A DNA stretch of 64,000 bases, taken from the NCBI GenBank assembly GCA_019671005.1, contig CM033715.1, positions 682,001-746,000 on the forward strand, in the 5' to 3' direction. The position numbers and the translations under genes are program-made. The notes beneath the pieces are model-generated. The model did not search any database, was not told the origin of the DNA, and saw only the letters and a list, made by a program, of their open reading frames with translations. Positions 11,559-24,039 of the stretch are shown one piece after another (position 1 is the stretch's first letter; every line of letters starts with the position of its first letter). This DNA is from Hibiscus mutabilis. Lineage: Eukaryota > Streptophyta > Magnoliopsida > Malvales > Malvaceae.

Positions 11559-11690
11559 TGGAAGGGACAATATTACAAAGAAGGGTGGTTGTTGTGTGCT
11601 TCAAGAATAATGGGATTGTTGATACCTGGTGTTTCAGACCATTCACCTCAGGATTATGTTAATTGTACTTGCCTTGGACTATTAGATTAA
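11559..11690 (+). pseudogene. Untranslated former C-terminus of lipase copy 2
   Basis: In frame with the upstream gene after its TAG, this stretch still encodes the lipase C-terminal region (KEGWLLCASR, then SDHSPQDYVNC) and ends at TAA. It matches the end of copy 1 closely. The preserved frame suggests that the stop is recent or is a sequencing error. Confidence 0.8.
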
Positions 11691-14450
11691 ACAAATAGTG
11701 TGTAAAATGATGTTGCATTGCATTGCATGTAATCAATGTTCATATGATGTGAGAGTTGGTTCCTATGATGTTTGATGTGTTTGAAATAAGTATTGCTTGT
11801 GTGACCTGTGTATGCTTTATATTTCATTTTGTTTCTCAAAATATCTACTGAAGCGAGCACAATGACTAATTTTTCGAGTTATATTGGTCCATATAAGGAA
11901 TAGATACTGATTACAAATTTTAAATATGCTCTATATTTTAATCCTTCTTTGTCATAGTACTATTCTTACGTTGTTAATCTAGTTCAATTAGACTTGGATC
12001 GATTCTAAATCTTGCTTCGACCGTTAAATGTAGTATCTCGACCACCCTGAAATAGCACCAAACGAAGGTCAAAGGCAGCAACGGTAGCAAGTCTACGGTT
12101 TGAATTAAAGAAAAGTAGAAAGTTTTTTTTTGATGAAGTTGAAAAATATGTACTTTTAAAAATTTAATGATCAAAATAAACTTTAATCAATTTTATTAAC
12201 ATGTCACGTCATCAATGTAACATATGTTTATGATTCACTGATTAAATTTTAAGCATATCTTTTCTCTTTAATTTCACTCAACCTGTGTGTCACCTAGACT
12301 GAAGCATGGGCATAACTCTGGCGGATGCTCACTTTGGCTCCCATTAATCGTAACTTACTGGCTTGATTAATATTATTTAAATAATTGAATAGTCTGATTG
12401 ATAAAATTAAAAGATCAGTGGTCAAAATAGAATTAAACCTATAGTTGATTGAGTGGTTATGAGTGTAATTTACCTAAATATTATTACCATTTTAATAGCA
12501 TAATTACTATAATATACACCATATCCACAATTATGCAAATTTTAATTAAAATGTGCTTTGTTGTATTCATTTCGGAGAATGAAACAAACTTAATATAACA
12601 TGTATATTTATGTATATCGAATCGGTTATCTATTTAAGCAAAGCTAATGTCTCAACTACTTTTAATTATTCTCCCAAAGTCATCAATAATTTTAGTACTT
12701 TCATATTGTGTGTCTTCAATGATTGTTGATAAGTGCCCACAACATATTTCTCCGTACGACAAGTACAAAACCAATAATTTGTACCAATGTATAAAAATTT
12801 TACTTTCTTAAGAAATGAAATGAAATAAATTTAATATTAGATTGTTCTTAGGACAATTATGTTTTAAATTTAACATGTATTGTCTTCAAGGAATAAAGTA
12901 TATCTAATCAGAAAATTTGTCTTAAATTTATCATGCTCTCGTTCACTTTAAGGAATAAAATAAATATAAATTTAAAAAACGTATTTTATTATATTTGATT
13001 CTACACAAAATAAAGCAATATTAATGAATCTCAGTATCATAGACCTTTAAGGAGAGGAATCAAACGCTTTTGAATTTGGATGAACCAAAACTTGGTCGTT
13101 GTACTAGAATTACATGATTGTTGCTCGACTTTCACACAATGTCTAATTTGCCTCCAAAATGTTCTTGAAAATAACTGTAAGTAGATCGTGTTGATAACAT
13201 GTTACAAATAAAGGAAAATAAGAACAAAAATAAAAAGAGAGAAATTTATATTATATGCTCAATATGAAGTGTGTACAATTTCTTCTCCAATTTTCTATTT
13301 ATAGGCAAAAAAGTAAATATTATATAGAATTTTAATTTAATTAAAATTAAATTTCTAGTAATAAAGTAAATCAAATTCTTAAATAAAGTTCTTATCATAA
13401 TTAATATCTACATAGATAAACATTCATAATATATAAAAGACAATGTAATATTAAAAATAAATCATATGAAAATATAAAATACAAGTATTATTCGATTTGT
13501 AAAAATTCATTAATAAATTTAATAAATAAAATACATGCAAATTCATTTTTAGAATTTTGAAAACCTAATAAAAATGAAATTCCTCCCCGAAATCTATCTT
13601 CCAAACACACTATCATAGTTATTTACTTTGAGGTTAATTAATTCATTTACTTTTTAGCGTTTCCTATGAAAATAAATTTTATTTATTAATTGATTAATTA
13701 TATAATAAAAAAATTTAATTGCATTAAATATAGTATATAATTAAGCAATCATTTTTAGCTTTGTGTTTGATGTGATTAATTTTAATAATTTTGATTTGGT
13801 TAAAAGATTTTTGCCTATTTGTAGTAGGGTTCGAGTCTAATTCAATCTCTAAACTTTTAATATATTTTATATTATTTTATTTCATATATATATATATATC
13901 ACTTTATTTTATCACACTCACGATGTGAGTGGAAGAAAATAGTTTTTATAAAAATATATTAATCAGAATTTATTTAACAATTAATTTTAGGTGGAACGAT
14001 AAATGATTTGTTTGTATCTATTAATTTCGTGTTTAATCCTTACCTTTAATTTATTTTACTTAAATATTATATAAAATAATAAAAGGACAAACAACATTCA
14101 ATTAATATGTATTATAACCTTAAATAAGGGTAATTTAGTAATTTCAATTTGAGTTGGTGCTAGATGATTGACACCAAACTCAATCAAACTTTTAAAACCT
14201 TCAATAGTTTAAGATTTGATTAACCATTTACAAATATGTTACAAACATACTTGGATTAATCATTTACAAATATGGACAGGTTTAAACAAAATCTGATATT
14301 CGTATTTTAGGTCTAATTAAACATAAAGAACGTCAATATCATATACATAAATCTATCCCCGAACCCGGTCTATGGATGAACATTTTGAAGCATGCAAATA
14401 GGAAAAACTTTTTATTAAAGTAAAACAAGTAGTGTAGTAAAGTCTCCTGA
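11691..14450. other. AT-rich intergenic sequence
   Basis: No gene recognised. After the lipase 3' flank the sequence is A/T-rich with dispersed-repeat flavour. The short ORF at 11974-12174 (-) looks like chance. Confidence 0.4.
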
Positions 14451-14545
14451 AACTATTGGCCCTGTATGCACAATCTGCTTTGTAAAACCAAAAACTAAGA
14501 CTATAAAGTGATCTGAACAGTGTTAGTTTATGTAGAATTTCAACC

Positions 14546-14740
14546 TCATGTATGTTTATCTATTCCTTTGCCATTTGTGGAATTAAACAGGGAAGCAGCA
14601 CCATTCAGATCATGCTTCAGCTGATGTTGAATTGACCCACCAGCCCTTTCCTTCACCACAAGTTTGTCACTGAAATCAAACAATGCCAATTTTGAGTTGT
14701 CAATTGTACCAAATACAACTTTAGTAATCTTGCGAATCAT
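14546..14740 (-). CDS. Unidentified small ORF or exon fragment
   Basis: An open frame of 64 codons begins MIRKITKVVFGTIDNS and ends NGKGIDKHT. The composition looks protein-like (balanced charged and hydrophobic residues), and the codons are less A/T-rich than the flanks. No family was recognised. The frame is also open just upstream (SEFISVD), so this may be a 3' exon or a captured fragment rather than a whole gene. It lies about 0.7 kb downstream of the LOB-domain gene on the same strand; whether the two are joined by splicing cannot be told from sequence. Confidence 0.3.
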   Translation of the reverse strand: MIRKITKVVFGTIDNSKLALFDFSDKLVVKERAGGSIQHQLKHDLNGAASLFNSTNGKGIDKHT

Positions 14741-14759
14741 GTCAACCGAAATAAACTCG

Positions 14760-15440
14760 GGCCGGGCGGAATTTGATCCTAATGGTACTTTTGGACTTCT
14801 AAACCACCAAATCTAAGTAAGGTGCACGAAACATTCAAACTTTAACTAGCAGGGGCAAAACTACGATCAAACATCAAGAATAGTTAAATTGTTGAACTTA
14901 AAAACATGGGTCTATTAGTTATTTAACCTCAGAATTTTAAAAGGCAAAATTTAATTTAACTAATATTTAAACTCGAATCGACTGCTTAGCAAAGCATATG
15001 AAAGTGGCCATGGAAATGAATGGTTTCTAACATATAAACTCATACTTTAGCAAAACTAATTGCCTTATTAAAAGCATATGCACCCAGGCCCTTGACTAGT
15101 GCTTATTTACTAAAGGCTACCATTTTTGCCATTATTAGCAAATAATAATAACTGAAAAAACATAAATTACAACTTATATCCTTGTTGCAAGGATGTTTGT
15201 AACTATAACAGTAAAAATGATTAATTGACTCATTTAATGCAATTTAAATCCCTATGACCACTAAAATTTCCTTTTATAAACAATCGGAAATCGTATTTTA
15301 ACGTCAACTATAAGTAAGACGAGGCATTAAGTCACTCGAGCAAAGTGTCATTTGAATCCTATGAATGGAACAACTTATTATGGATCACTGTAATACCCTA
15401 TTCAAATTAGTCGACTAATAATCGAACATGAAACTACTAG
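14760..15440. other. Intergenic sequence between the small ORF and the LOB-domain gene
   Basis: No gene recognised. It includes the probable 3' UTR of the LOB-domain gene near its right end. Confidence 0.4.
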
Positions 15441-15451
15441 AAAGACATAGC

Positions 15452-16207
15452 TCAAAAATCAAACCTGCTTTGAGTTTTCGATCCAGCCGAGTCGAAGCCA
15501 TATATTTGATGATCTCTCTTATCATCTAAGAACGAAAGCAATGGCTTGATATCTTCACCTACATCAGAGAGAACATTACCTTGTTGTTTACATGATGGAA
15601 TTCCATTCGAAGCTGCTTCCTCCAATTCGACTTTAACAGGAATAGAATCGAACACATCGTAAACAGACATCAAAGATGACGACCCATCACCATTTAAATA
15701 CTGAGAATACTGATCATCGACCCAAATCGAATCGAAAATATTAAAACCATCGAAATTAACCCTTTCTACATCATTTCCCACTACAATTTGTTTCTGTTTT
15801 TGAGCCGATTCTTGTTGATGCTGTTGGTATTGAGTAAACATCGACTGCGTTTTACAAATGGAAAGCTGTTGATTGATGAGATCAAGTTCCGCCTGGTACC
15901 GAGCGATCTGCTTGTTCAACTCAGATATATACTTATAACAACCGCCGACGGGGTCAGCCGCCCTCACGTTAGCTTCGAAGACGACGGTTTTCACGGCGGT
16001 AACTCGCTGCTGGAAGCTGAGATTCTCGATGAGCTTGATGATGTTTCGAACCCCAAAAAGCTTGCGGGTGTTGAGGAATTCTTTATGGCGATTCGCAGGG
16101 AAAAACGGAGCCAGGAGACAGTTACTGGTGCATTTCCTACGTTGGTATTTGCAAACAGCACAAGCTTTGGAACCTGCGGCGGTGTTGCTCGCCGTCGGAT
16201 TTTGCAT
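15452..16207 (-). CDS. LOB-domain (LBD/ASL) transcription factor
   Basis: Plant-specific nuclear DNA-binding protein of 251 aa. The LOB domain is at about residues 15-115. The zinc-finger-like block CAVCKYQRRKCTSNC has C-x2-C-x6-C-x3-C spacing (C16, C19, C26, C30). A GAS-type block follows (FLNTRKLFGVRNIIKLI and DPVGGCYKYI), then a coiled-coil leucine repeat (LNKQIARYQAELDLINQQL). The C-terminus is acidic and Gln-rich, plausibly regulatory. The domain resembles the Arabidopsis LBD22/LBD27 branch more than the LOB/AS2 core, but subgroup assignment is from memory. A single open exon covers everything. The start codon precedes a short Thr/Ala-rich leader, which is normal. A possible donor (AAGCAG|GTTTGA) just before the stop means a different 3' end by splicing cannot be excluded. 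Confidence 0.88.
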   Translation of the reverse strand: MQNPTASNTAAGSKACAVCKYQRRKCTSNCLLAPFFPANRHKEFLNTRKLFGVRNIIKLIENLSFQQRVTAVKTVVFEANVRAADPVGGCYKYISELNKQIARYQAELDLINQQLSICKTQSMFTQYQQHQQESAQKQKQIVVGNDVERVNFDGFNIFDSIWVDDQYSQYLNGDGSSSLMSVYDVFDSIPVKVELEEAASNGIPSCKQQGNVLSDVGEDIKPLLSFLDDKRDHQIYGFDSAGSKTQSRFDF

Positions 16208-16579
16208 GGAGGGCTGCGATTAAATAATGTTTTGCTTGCTGGATAATTGCAGTATAATCAGCGCAAATTAATCGGCGATTACATAGAAAAAAGGGGAGAA
16301 AATGGCGATGGAAAAGAACCCTACGAATAGAAAGTGACGGCTCAAAGCTTAACCGAAATGGTTTTGCTGGAGAGAAAATGGGGGACGTGTTCTTCTAAAT
16401 GCAATTTTTTTAAAAATTTATAACTATCATTCGATCCAATCATCGATTAATTCAAATAAAAAATTATAAAATTTCATAATAATACAATCATTTCAACACA
16501 ATTTATATCTTTCACAACACTAAAATTTAATTAAAATTCGAATATATTAATTTATGATAATTGCATTTAAAATAAGAAA

Positions 16580-16937
16580 AATATATGGGGCACTGCTGGT
16601 GAAAACGTTTTGTTTCTATAAGCGCCCTAATTTCGAGGGTTAAAAATCTAGTTTAGGCTTTATAGTTTTGGGGTTTAGATTTAAGGGTTTGGAATTTAGA
16701 GTCTATGTTTAGAATTTAGGGTTTAGTGTTAGAGTATAGGGTTTAGAGGTTAAGGTTTAAGTTTTAAGGTAATATAGTAGAATCTTAGATTTTTACCTTT
16801 AACCTTTAAATTCTAACCCTAATTCTAAATTTAAACCACAATCCTTAAATTCTAAACGCATAAACTCAAATCCTTAAACTAAATCTTTAACCCTAAAATT
16901 AGGGCGCTTGTGAAAACAAAATATTTCCACCGCGTAT
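16580..16937. mobile_element. Fold-back (MITE-like) element with telomere-like words
   Basis: The outer ~45 bp form inverted repeats: GTTTTGTTTCTATAAGCGCC near 16608 and its counterpart near 16905, each with GCGCCCTAATTT followed by AGGGTTAAA. The left interior carries degenerate TTTAGGG words and the right interior CCCTAAA words, so the whole element can fold into one long hairpin. There is no ORF. Confidence 0.65.
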
Positions 16938-18020
16938 AATTACACTTTAAAATATAAATAATTTAATGCACTTTTGATAAAAACAAATGATGTGATATAT
17001 ATACATATATATGTCTCGACATTTTTTACATTTAATAAAATAAAAAACATATATAATATTTTTTTAACCAAATACCATATTTCATTAAAATAATGAGAAA
17101 AAATACACATATAAGTATACTTTAAAATATAAAATAAGCATAAAAAATAAAGAGTATGTAATCGTGAATAGCAAACTTAAATTTTCTCATAAAATCTTTA
17201 TCAGTATTCTTCAAATCTAACATCATAGTCAAATCTTGGAGTGCTCACTGTAAGAGCGCAGATCATTGAATTATTCCAATTAGCAGGAAAAAAACGTCTT
17301 GGTTAACTCCAAGAACAACCACCTCACGCAATATTGTGCGGCAAGATTCAATTGAAACATGCACCAGGTTGTAAATGTCTTCAATGTCAACATGCTATAG
17401 AGGCAGACAAAGAACGTGCCATAACGATAGATGAAGAACATGCCAAAAATAGTCGACGAAAAATAAAAATAAAAATAAAAAACAAAAAAATCATTATCAG
17501 TAGACGGTTAAAGCCGCCACCGTTGGTTTAAAAACACTAAAAGTTATTTAAAAACTCTCAGCAAATAATAGTCGCTGCAGAAAGAATGAGAGTGAAAAAA
17601 ATAAGAGTTATTTCGTTCAAACATATAATATTTCTTAAACTTTAAACAAAAATATTACTAATATGTATATGTCACATCAAATCATATTTAAAATAAAAAT
17701 AATGCATGGACTACATTTTATAAAATTTAAATATTTTTAAAATTGGAATTTTGGAGAACAATGAGAATAGATTTTTGTACATTAAAATTGACACAACATA
17801 CTCATAAAGTTATATTTATCTATGTACTTTTTATCAAATAAAATTATCTAGTCCATTTAGAAATAATTTTAAACTGCCAAAATTATATCGTAAGCTTTAA
17901 TTTAAACTTTTTAGTTTAAAGAAAAAAATGCCTAGAGAAGATTATTTAACCAAAACACTCGTGTAAATTGAATCAATTTAATCAATTTTTTTATATATTC
18001 AATTAATTTAACCAGTATCA
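16938..18020. other. AT-rich intergenic sequence
   Basis: No secure gene. A 65-codon ORF at 17334-17531 contains Cys-rich CKCLQCQ in its first half and a lysine-rich tail; it may be a fragment, but no family was recognised. Confidence 0.35.
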
Positions 18021-18910
18021 ACATGAATTTGATGAGTTTCGATCCAACCTGATCTGACAGGGCCAAGTATTTTTAAAATACATATTTAAGACGGGTCGGA
18101 TGGGTTTTAATAAAAATATAAGACAGATTCAGATTTAGAATGAAAATTTCTCAACCCGAAATTATTTTAAAAAAATACCCTTATATTTAGAGACAAAAAT
18201 CATTTTAAATCTTAAACCCTAAGAATATGCCCTACCCTTAAATTTTTAAACTCTAACTTTAAACCTTAACCCTAAATTCTAAATCTATAATTTTATAAAA
18301 CATAGTAAGAGACACCAAAAAGAGTAGAAGATTTCTATTATATATATATATTAAGGTTACTTTTAATTCTAACCACCGCTTCTCTCCTATTTCATTCCAT
18401 GTACGATAGATCTGGTAAACTTGATCCGATATCCAAAAATCGAATTAATTTATTTGAATCGAGACCCGAAATCAACCTGAATGTGGAATGATGACCCGAA
18501 ATTCGATTCGAAACCGAAATAAACGATCTAAATTTTAGTTGTTCCGAAATAGACCCGAACCGAATAGATCTGAACCTAAGACAACCCGAAATATAGAAAA
18601 GATATTAATAGAAATAAATAAAGATATGGATATGAACAACTGTACAACTCACCAAAAAGTTAAATATATTGGCTTTATAAATCTATATATAGCGCGTAAA
18701 AAACTAACCGGCCTAAAAACTCGATTAAAACGACCGATCTCTCATTGACCCAAAATTGACACGAACTAAAAATCAACCGACCCAAAATAACCTAAATCAC
18801 AATAGACCCGAACTAAAACCGAACTGAACCGAAATTAAATTTAAATTGAATAACATTAAACCTGAAATAACTCGAATAGAAATTGAACCGAATGAACTAT
18901 TTGCCGCGTC
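18020..18910. repeat. Low-complexity region rich in ACCCGAA/CCGAA words
   Basis: Words such as GACCCGAA, AACCGAA and CCGAAAT recur many times across the segment. Regions of this style are frequent in dicot non-autonomous DNA transposons. Boundaries are vague, and the ORF inside (18539-18748) is a by-product of the repeats. Confidence 0.4.
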
Positions 18911-19665
18911 TAAATTGTAGGCCTTTCCATTACCCTTTTATTCTAGTTACCGCTCCCGGTCTTTACTAATTCCATTCTTTTTTATTTTGATTTCTTTTTG
19001 TTTCATAACTTTTTATTTTACTAACTTCATTCTAATATTTCTTCTTTTAATTTATTTTATGTAGAGTTTAAAGAATTTATTTCTCTTCAATGAAATTATG
19101 ATTATATCAAGCAAAATAATTTATTTGTCACAAAATTTAGATGATATACTTATTTTTAAACCTATAATTAAGTAACTAAATTTTATATACTTATTCTTAA
19201 ACCTATAATTGAGTAACTCAATTATTAATCTTGAGTGTTTATTAAAATCGAATAGTACAGAAACCCGTTATGAAAGGTGACTCTTCCAACTTAATTTGTT
19301 CTATTTACAACATTAAAATATAAATATTAAAATTTGAAATTTTAATATTGCTTAAAAATCTAATGTCTTATCATAATAGACGAACTAATTATTGCATATA
19401 ATTTAAATATTACAATTATAGATAAATAATTTCTTATTATAAAATTTTATTAACACCGAAATAAAATTATTATTTTTGATACATTATTAAAATTGCCCGC
19501 CTGCTCATGAATTAAAGAATATTGTGTACTTAAACATACAAAAATTAAAATCTTGAATTAAAACATACTCAAATCAATTATATTGCAACAATAACAATAC
19601 TAACCAAACTAAGATTCATCAGCAAGAGAAAACATATTATTAAAATATTTTTAAAATTTACATTA
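18911..19665. other. AT-rich intergenic sequence
   Basis: Nothing recognised beyond A/T-rich sequence. Confidence 0.4.
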
Positions 19666-19965
19666 ATTAGATAAAATACACACATGATTAATTACATAAA
19701 AAGCACTATTCGAGTATATATTTAGATGAATAAATTAGTTAAAAATACAACCTTATTTAATGATAATTAGATAAAATACACACGTGATTAATTAAATAAA
19801 AAGCACTATTCAAGTATATATTTAGATGAATAAATTAGTTAAAAATATAACCTTATTTAATGATAATTAGATAAAATACACACATGATTAATTAAATAAA
19901 AAGCACTATTTGAGTATATATTTAAATGAATAAATTAGTTAAAAATATAACCTTATTTAATGATT
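19666..19965. repeat. Three 100-bp tandem repeats
   Basis: Units start at 19666, 19766 and 19866 with exactly 100-bp spacing (ATTAGATAAAATACACAC at each start). They differ by only a few substitutions and no indels, so the amplification is recent. Confidence 0.92.
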
Positions 19966-20511
19966 TTAAGAACTTGAGATTTTGGTAAATTTATCAACTG
20001 AAATTGTCATTATCTCATGACACCAAGATAATTTAAATATTCAAAGAAAGAAATGAGATAATATGTATTGAAATTTGGATATTGTATATCAAAATTCAAA
20101 GTCCAATCAAAGTAATTCCTGAAAATAACACAAACCAAAGGTTTGAACTTTGAACTTGTTTCCTACTAATCTAAGCCCAAGTGCAGAGCACAAATGCCTG
20201 GTAAATAAAATTACTAGCAGTAAAAAGATGATCAACTAGCATACTAAGTAATCTCAAGGAGACTCAAAGGGTTAAAAAAGAGGGGGTTTGAGTGGCAAAC
20301 CATGCAATCGACCGCTACTTCCATGGCGACATCACTAATTCTTCTATATGTTCAGTCCACAATCACACACAAGGTTGTACACAAATAAACCCAGTGGCAG
20401 TAGCAATCAGGCAAAGTTACTAAACCCTAAAGGTGGGAGGAGAATATGCATATGCACATTCAATTCAACAAAATCATCACCAGGAAAGAGACCCTACCAG
20501 CTCATCGCCTG

Positions 20512-22183
20512 CTACGGTCCAACGGGAGCAACGCCTTTGCCTTTAGCTGCAGCACTTGCGGCGGCGGAGGCGGCTGCAGCCGCGGCAGATGCAGCAGGAC
20601 TTGGACTTGGAGGCGCTGGCTTGGACTGAGTTCCATTTTGTGGTTCAATCATTTGTTGACCATTTTCTTCTTGCTGCTGTTGAGACTTGACCTGGGCAAG
20701 AATAGCTTTAATTTGACTCCCTGTGAGTGTTTCATGCTCAAGCAATGCATTTGCAAGTGCATGGTGTTCTTTCCGGTGGGTGGTGAGAATGCTTTTCGCG
20801 TTGTTATAAGCCCTTTCCAGTAAATACTTCACTTCTTTCTCAATAAGAAGTCTAGTCTCAGTGCTCATGCTCCTACCATTGTCGTCATACAAATGAGTAA
20901 CAAGCCCCACTTCTTTACTCATGCCATACCTTGTAACCATAGTTCTAGCTAGAGAAGTTGCGTTCTCAAGATCAGACTGTGCACCAGAAGTAACTTCATT
21001 TTCCCCGAAGATAATCTCTTCTGCAACCCGTCCCCCCATAGCAACATCCAGCCTTGCAAGCATCTGCTTTCGGGAGAAGCTTGTTTGATCCTTGTCAGGT
21101 AACTGGGCCACCATGCCAAGAGCCATTCCTCGGGGGACTATTGTTGCTTTGTGAACAGGAAGTGCCCCATCGGTATAAACGGCAACAAGGGCATGGCCAG
21201 CTTCGTGGAAAGCTGTATTTTTTCGTGACTCCTCAGAAATGACAGCTGACTTGCGTTCACTTCCCAATATGATCTTGTCCTTTGCAAACTCCAGATCAGC
21301 CATTGTAACCGCTTTAGCACCATCCATTGCAGCCTTCACCGCAGCAACATTGACCAAATTTGCTAGATCAGCACCAGAGAATCCAGGAGTACCTCTAGCA
21401 ATGATCGTTAAATCAACATCCTCGGCCTTCAAGACCTGTAATGAACAATAATGAACAGTCAAACTCAAACATGCATGGAAGCACACAATTATTCTACCAA
21501 AATATCAACAAGACTAATTATTAATTTGATGTAACACAAATCTAATGTGGAAAATGAAACAGAATGTTCATGCAATTGATGGAACATGTAAAAAAGCAAA
21601 AAGATTTTATGAAACATGTTCGAATGGGGGCTGAAAAGCACAGTCTACAAGAATTACTATCTCAAGTCTGATGAGTCAGCCACTGAAAGCTGCCACCTTG
21701 AGCTCAAACTCCTAGAAGACATGAACTCACAGTGAACACAATACCTTTGACATGTGGGATTCCATAATCTGCCTTCGTCCTTCAACATCTGGATAAGGAA
21801 CAACAATGCGACGGTCAAATCGTCCAGGTCTCACCAGTGCCTTATCCAATGATTCTGGAAAATTAGTCGCAGCAATTACAATAACTCCTTCATTCTGTTT
21901 AAATCCATCCAATTCAACAAGCAACTGATTCAATGTCATCCTCATATATTGTTGGTCCTTTGGATTACGGCTTCCACCTATGGCATCTATCTCATCAATA
22001 AATATAATACATGGTGATCGCTTCTTTGCAGCAGCAAAAAGATCTCTCACTCTTCGAGCTCCAACACCAACAAACATCTCTTCAAACTCACTGCCACTGC
22101 AGGAGAAGAACGGTACCCCAGCCTCTCCAGCAATAGCTCTTGCTAACATAGTTTTCCCTGTGCCAGGTGGACCAACAAGCAAG

Positions 22184-22218
<35 letters not shown>

Positions 22219-23824
22219 ACGCTGCAAGAAGGGTAAACACATTTAGAGTTAGAGAGAGAGAAAGAGACAAAGGGAGACAAAGTTACAAATCCAAAAGAGA
22301 ATTTACTTTAGGATCTCGAAGGTAATGGACAATTTCCTCCAACTCTGACTTTGCCTCATCAACGCCTTTGACATCGTTAAATTTTGTGTTAGATTCCACA
22401 ACTTGCACCTCGTCATGTAGACCAAGTCCTAAACCAAGGATATAGTCAGTCAGACTCAAAATTCAGAAAAAAAAGATATGCTTGGGTAGAAACTTAAGAG
22501 AAAAACTTGTCACTTAAGGATTCTACCTTTACTGATCCCTCTATCCTCAATAAGTGCACCAATACCAGAAACCAACAAAAAGCAAAGTGCAAGACTACGA
22601 AAAGTACGCCACAATTGATCTTTAAAACTCCCTGATTCTGATGACACCATGTGGATAGGAGCACTAGCAGTTCCTAAGAGACCATTGTTTGTAGATTTTC
22701 CCACATTTCGCAAAGCTGGAAGCCCACCTTTACTCACTTCCTCCCTCGCCGAATTAGATATACCTGTAATTTTGCACGATATCTTAGTAACCAAATATTT
22801 AGAAAGGAACAGAGTGGAAAATGGAAATGGTTCAGAAAGAAATGGCCCAATAATAGTTTAACAGAGAATTTCTAATCCCGCGTTCAAACATTTTAAGCAA
22901 GACCACTCACCTTTCTGTAATGTCTTAAGCAACTCACTTTCATCAAGCCTGTCAACTTTGACTAATGCTTTAACATATTCGGAAAGTGCAGAACAGTTAG
23001 AATGTAATGATGGCTGACTTTCGAACAGCCTTATCACTGCTTCAGGATCATTTTTATGGTAAAGTTCTCTTAAGTGAGAAACTTCACTAACTTCATATGC
23101 ATCTCGGACCCTGCGAGCTAAACTGCCTACATAGCTTGATTTAAACCTCTGTTGGCCACTCTGAAGTCTATTACCTGCACTCCATCAAGATTTCAGCTTA
23201 GGCAAAGCGGTTTTTAAGTTGAGGACAGTGAAAGCTAAGAATGAATTGAAAACTTCAAATAACCATAATTAACTACGAAGACAACGATGGAAACAAAAAT
23301 ACCAGAAAGATAAGTTCTACTAAACAAGATTCCTAATTGTCCCAACTCTGACTGCTGCCTCGAAACCTGTTTTACGATGAAGATGAAGATTAAGCTCACT
23401 TGTTTATCTAAAGAACAAACATTCAAACCCCAGTCTAACATGTAGATAACCACTTTAGTAATCAAGAATAACACAAACAATATATGAACTAGAATAGAAT
23501 ATCTCCCAATCAGCATAAGCAAATGAATATCTTTATAAGCTCCAATGAAAACTAAAATAAAATATTTCAAATTTATATTCCAATATTATTTTAATCACCT
23601 ACTGTACCACTACCTAGCTCGGAATGAAATGTTCAATACAACTTTAAGAAATTCAAGATTAGGGTTTCCATAATCCCCAAATTTCAGAACTTCATGTAAA
23701 AAAATCCAACATATTAAATGGTGCAAATAATCTTAAAAGATATACCAAGACCTAGAAATAAAAGGGGGAAACGCTTAAAAGAGAGAGGGCAAGAAACCTG
23801 AGTGATCAACCGTCTCCAAGCCAT
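20512..23824 (-). CDS. FTSH4: ATP-dependent zinc metalloprotease FTSH4-type, mitochondrial
   Basis: Membrane-bound AAA protease of the mitochondrial inner membrane (i-AAA type in plants), which degrades misfolded or unassembled membrane proteins. Seven exons in transcript order: 23798-23824, 23303-23366, 22911-23174, 22527-22763, 22307-22428, 21745-22221 and 20512-21435. All junctions are GT-AG and in phase, giving 704 aa; Arabidopsis FTSH4 is ~717 aa. It starts MAWRRLITQ, as in FTSH4, with a basic presequence. One membrane segment lies at about 174-190 (LALCFLLVSGIGALI). Walker A is GPPGTGKT at ~255-262, Walker B is IIFIDEID, and the second region of homology has RPGRFDR. The zinc-binding HEAGH is at ~474-478. 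The tail is Pro- then Ala-rich low complexity, as in the family. No defects were seen. Confidence 0.96.
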
Positions 23825-24039
23825 GGCCTTTTACAAAGGCCAAAACAGGTCTGATCTTTCTATAGGCGAGGGCGTGTTTGGTTAGCAAGAAAATTAAGGG
23901 AAAGGAGGAAAATCAGAGGAAAATATGGAATTTGGAATGGTTTGGTTTGGTTTTGTTTTGTTTTGTTCTTTTTAAGTTATGGTAACAGTAGCGGAAGATC
24001 TGCCACTCGAAATGACATTTTTGTCATTTCAATTTTGTG

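Noticed and set aside
15788..16246. 152-codon plus-strand ORF
   Set aside because: Antisense shadow of the LOB-domain gene, which has clear domain evidence on the minus strand.
16660..16900. Interstitial telomere array
   Set aside because: The TTTAGGG/CCCTAAA words are degenerate and arranged as inverted arms of a fold-back element, not as a regular tandem array.
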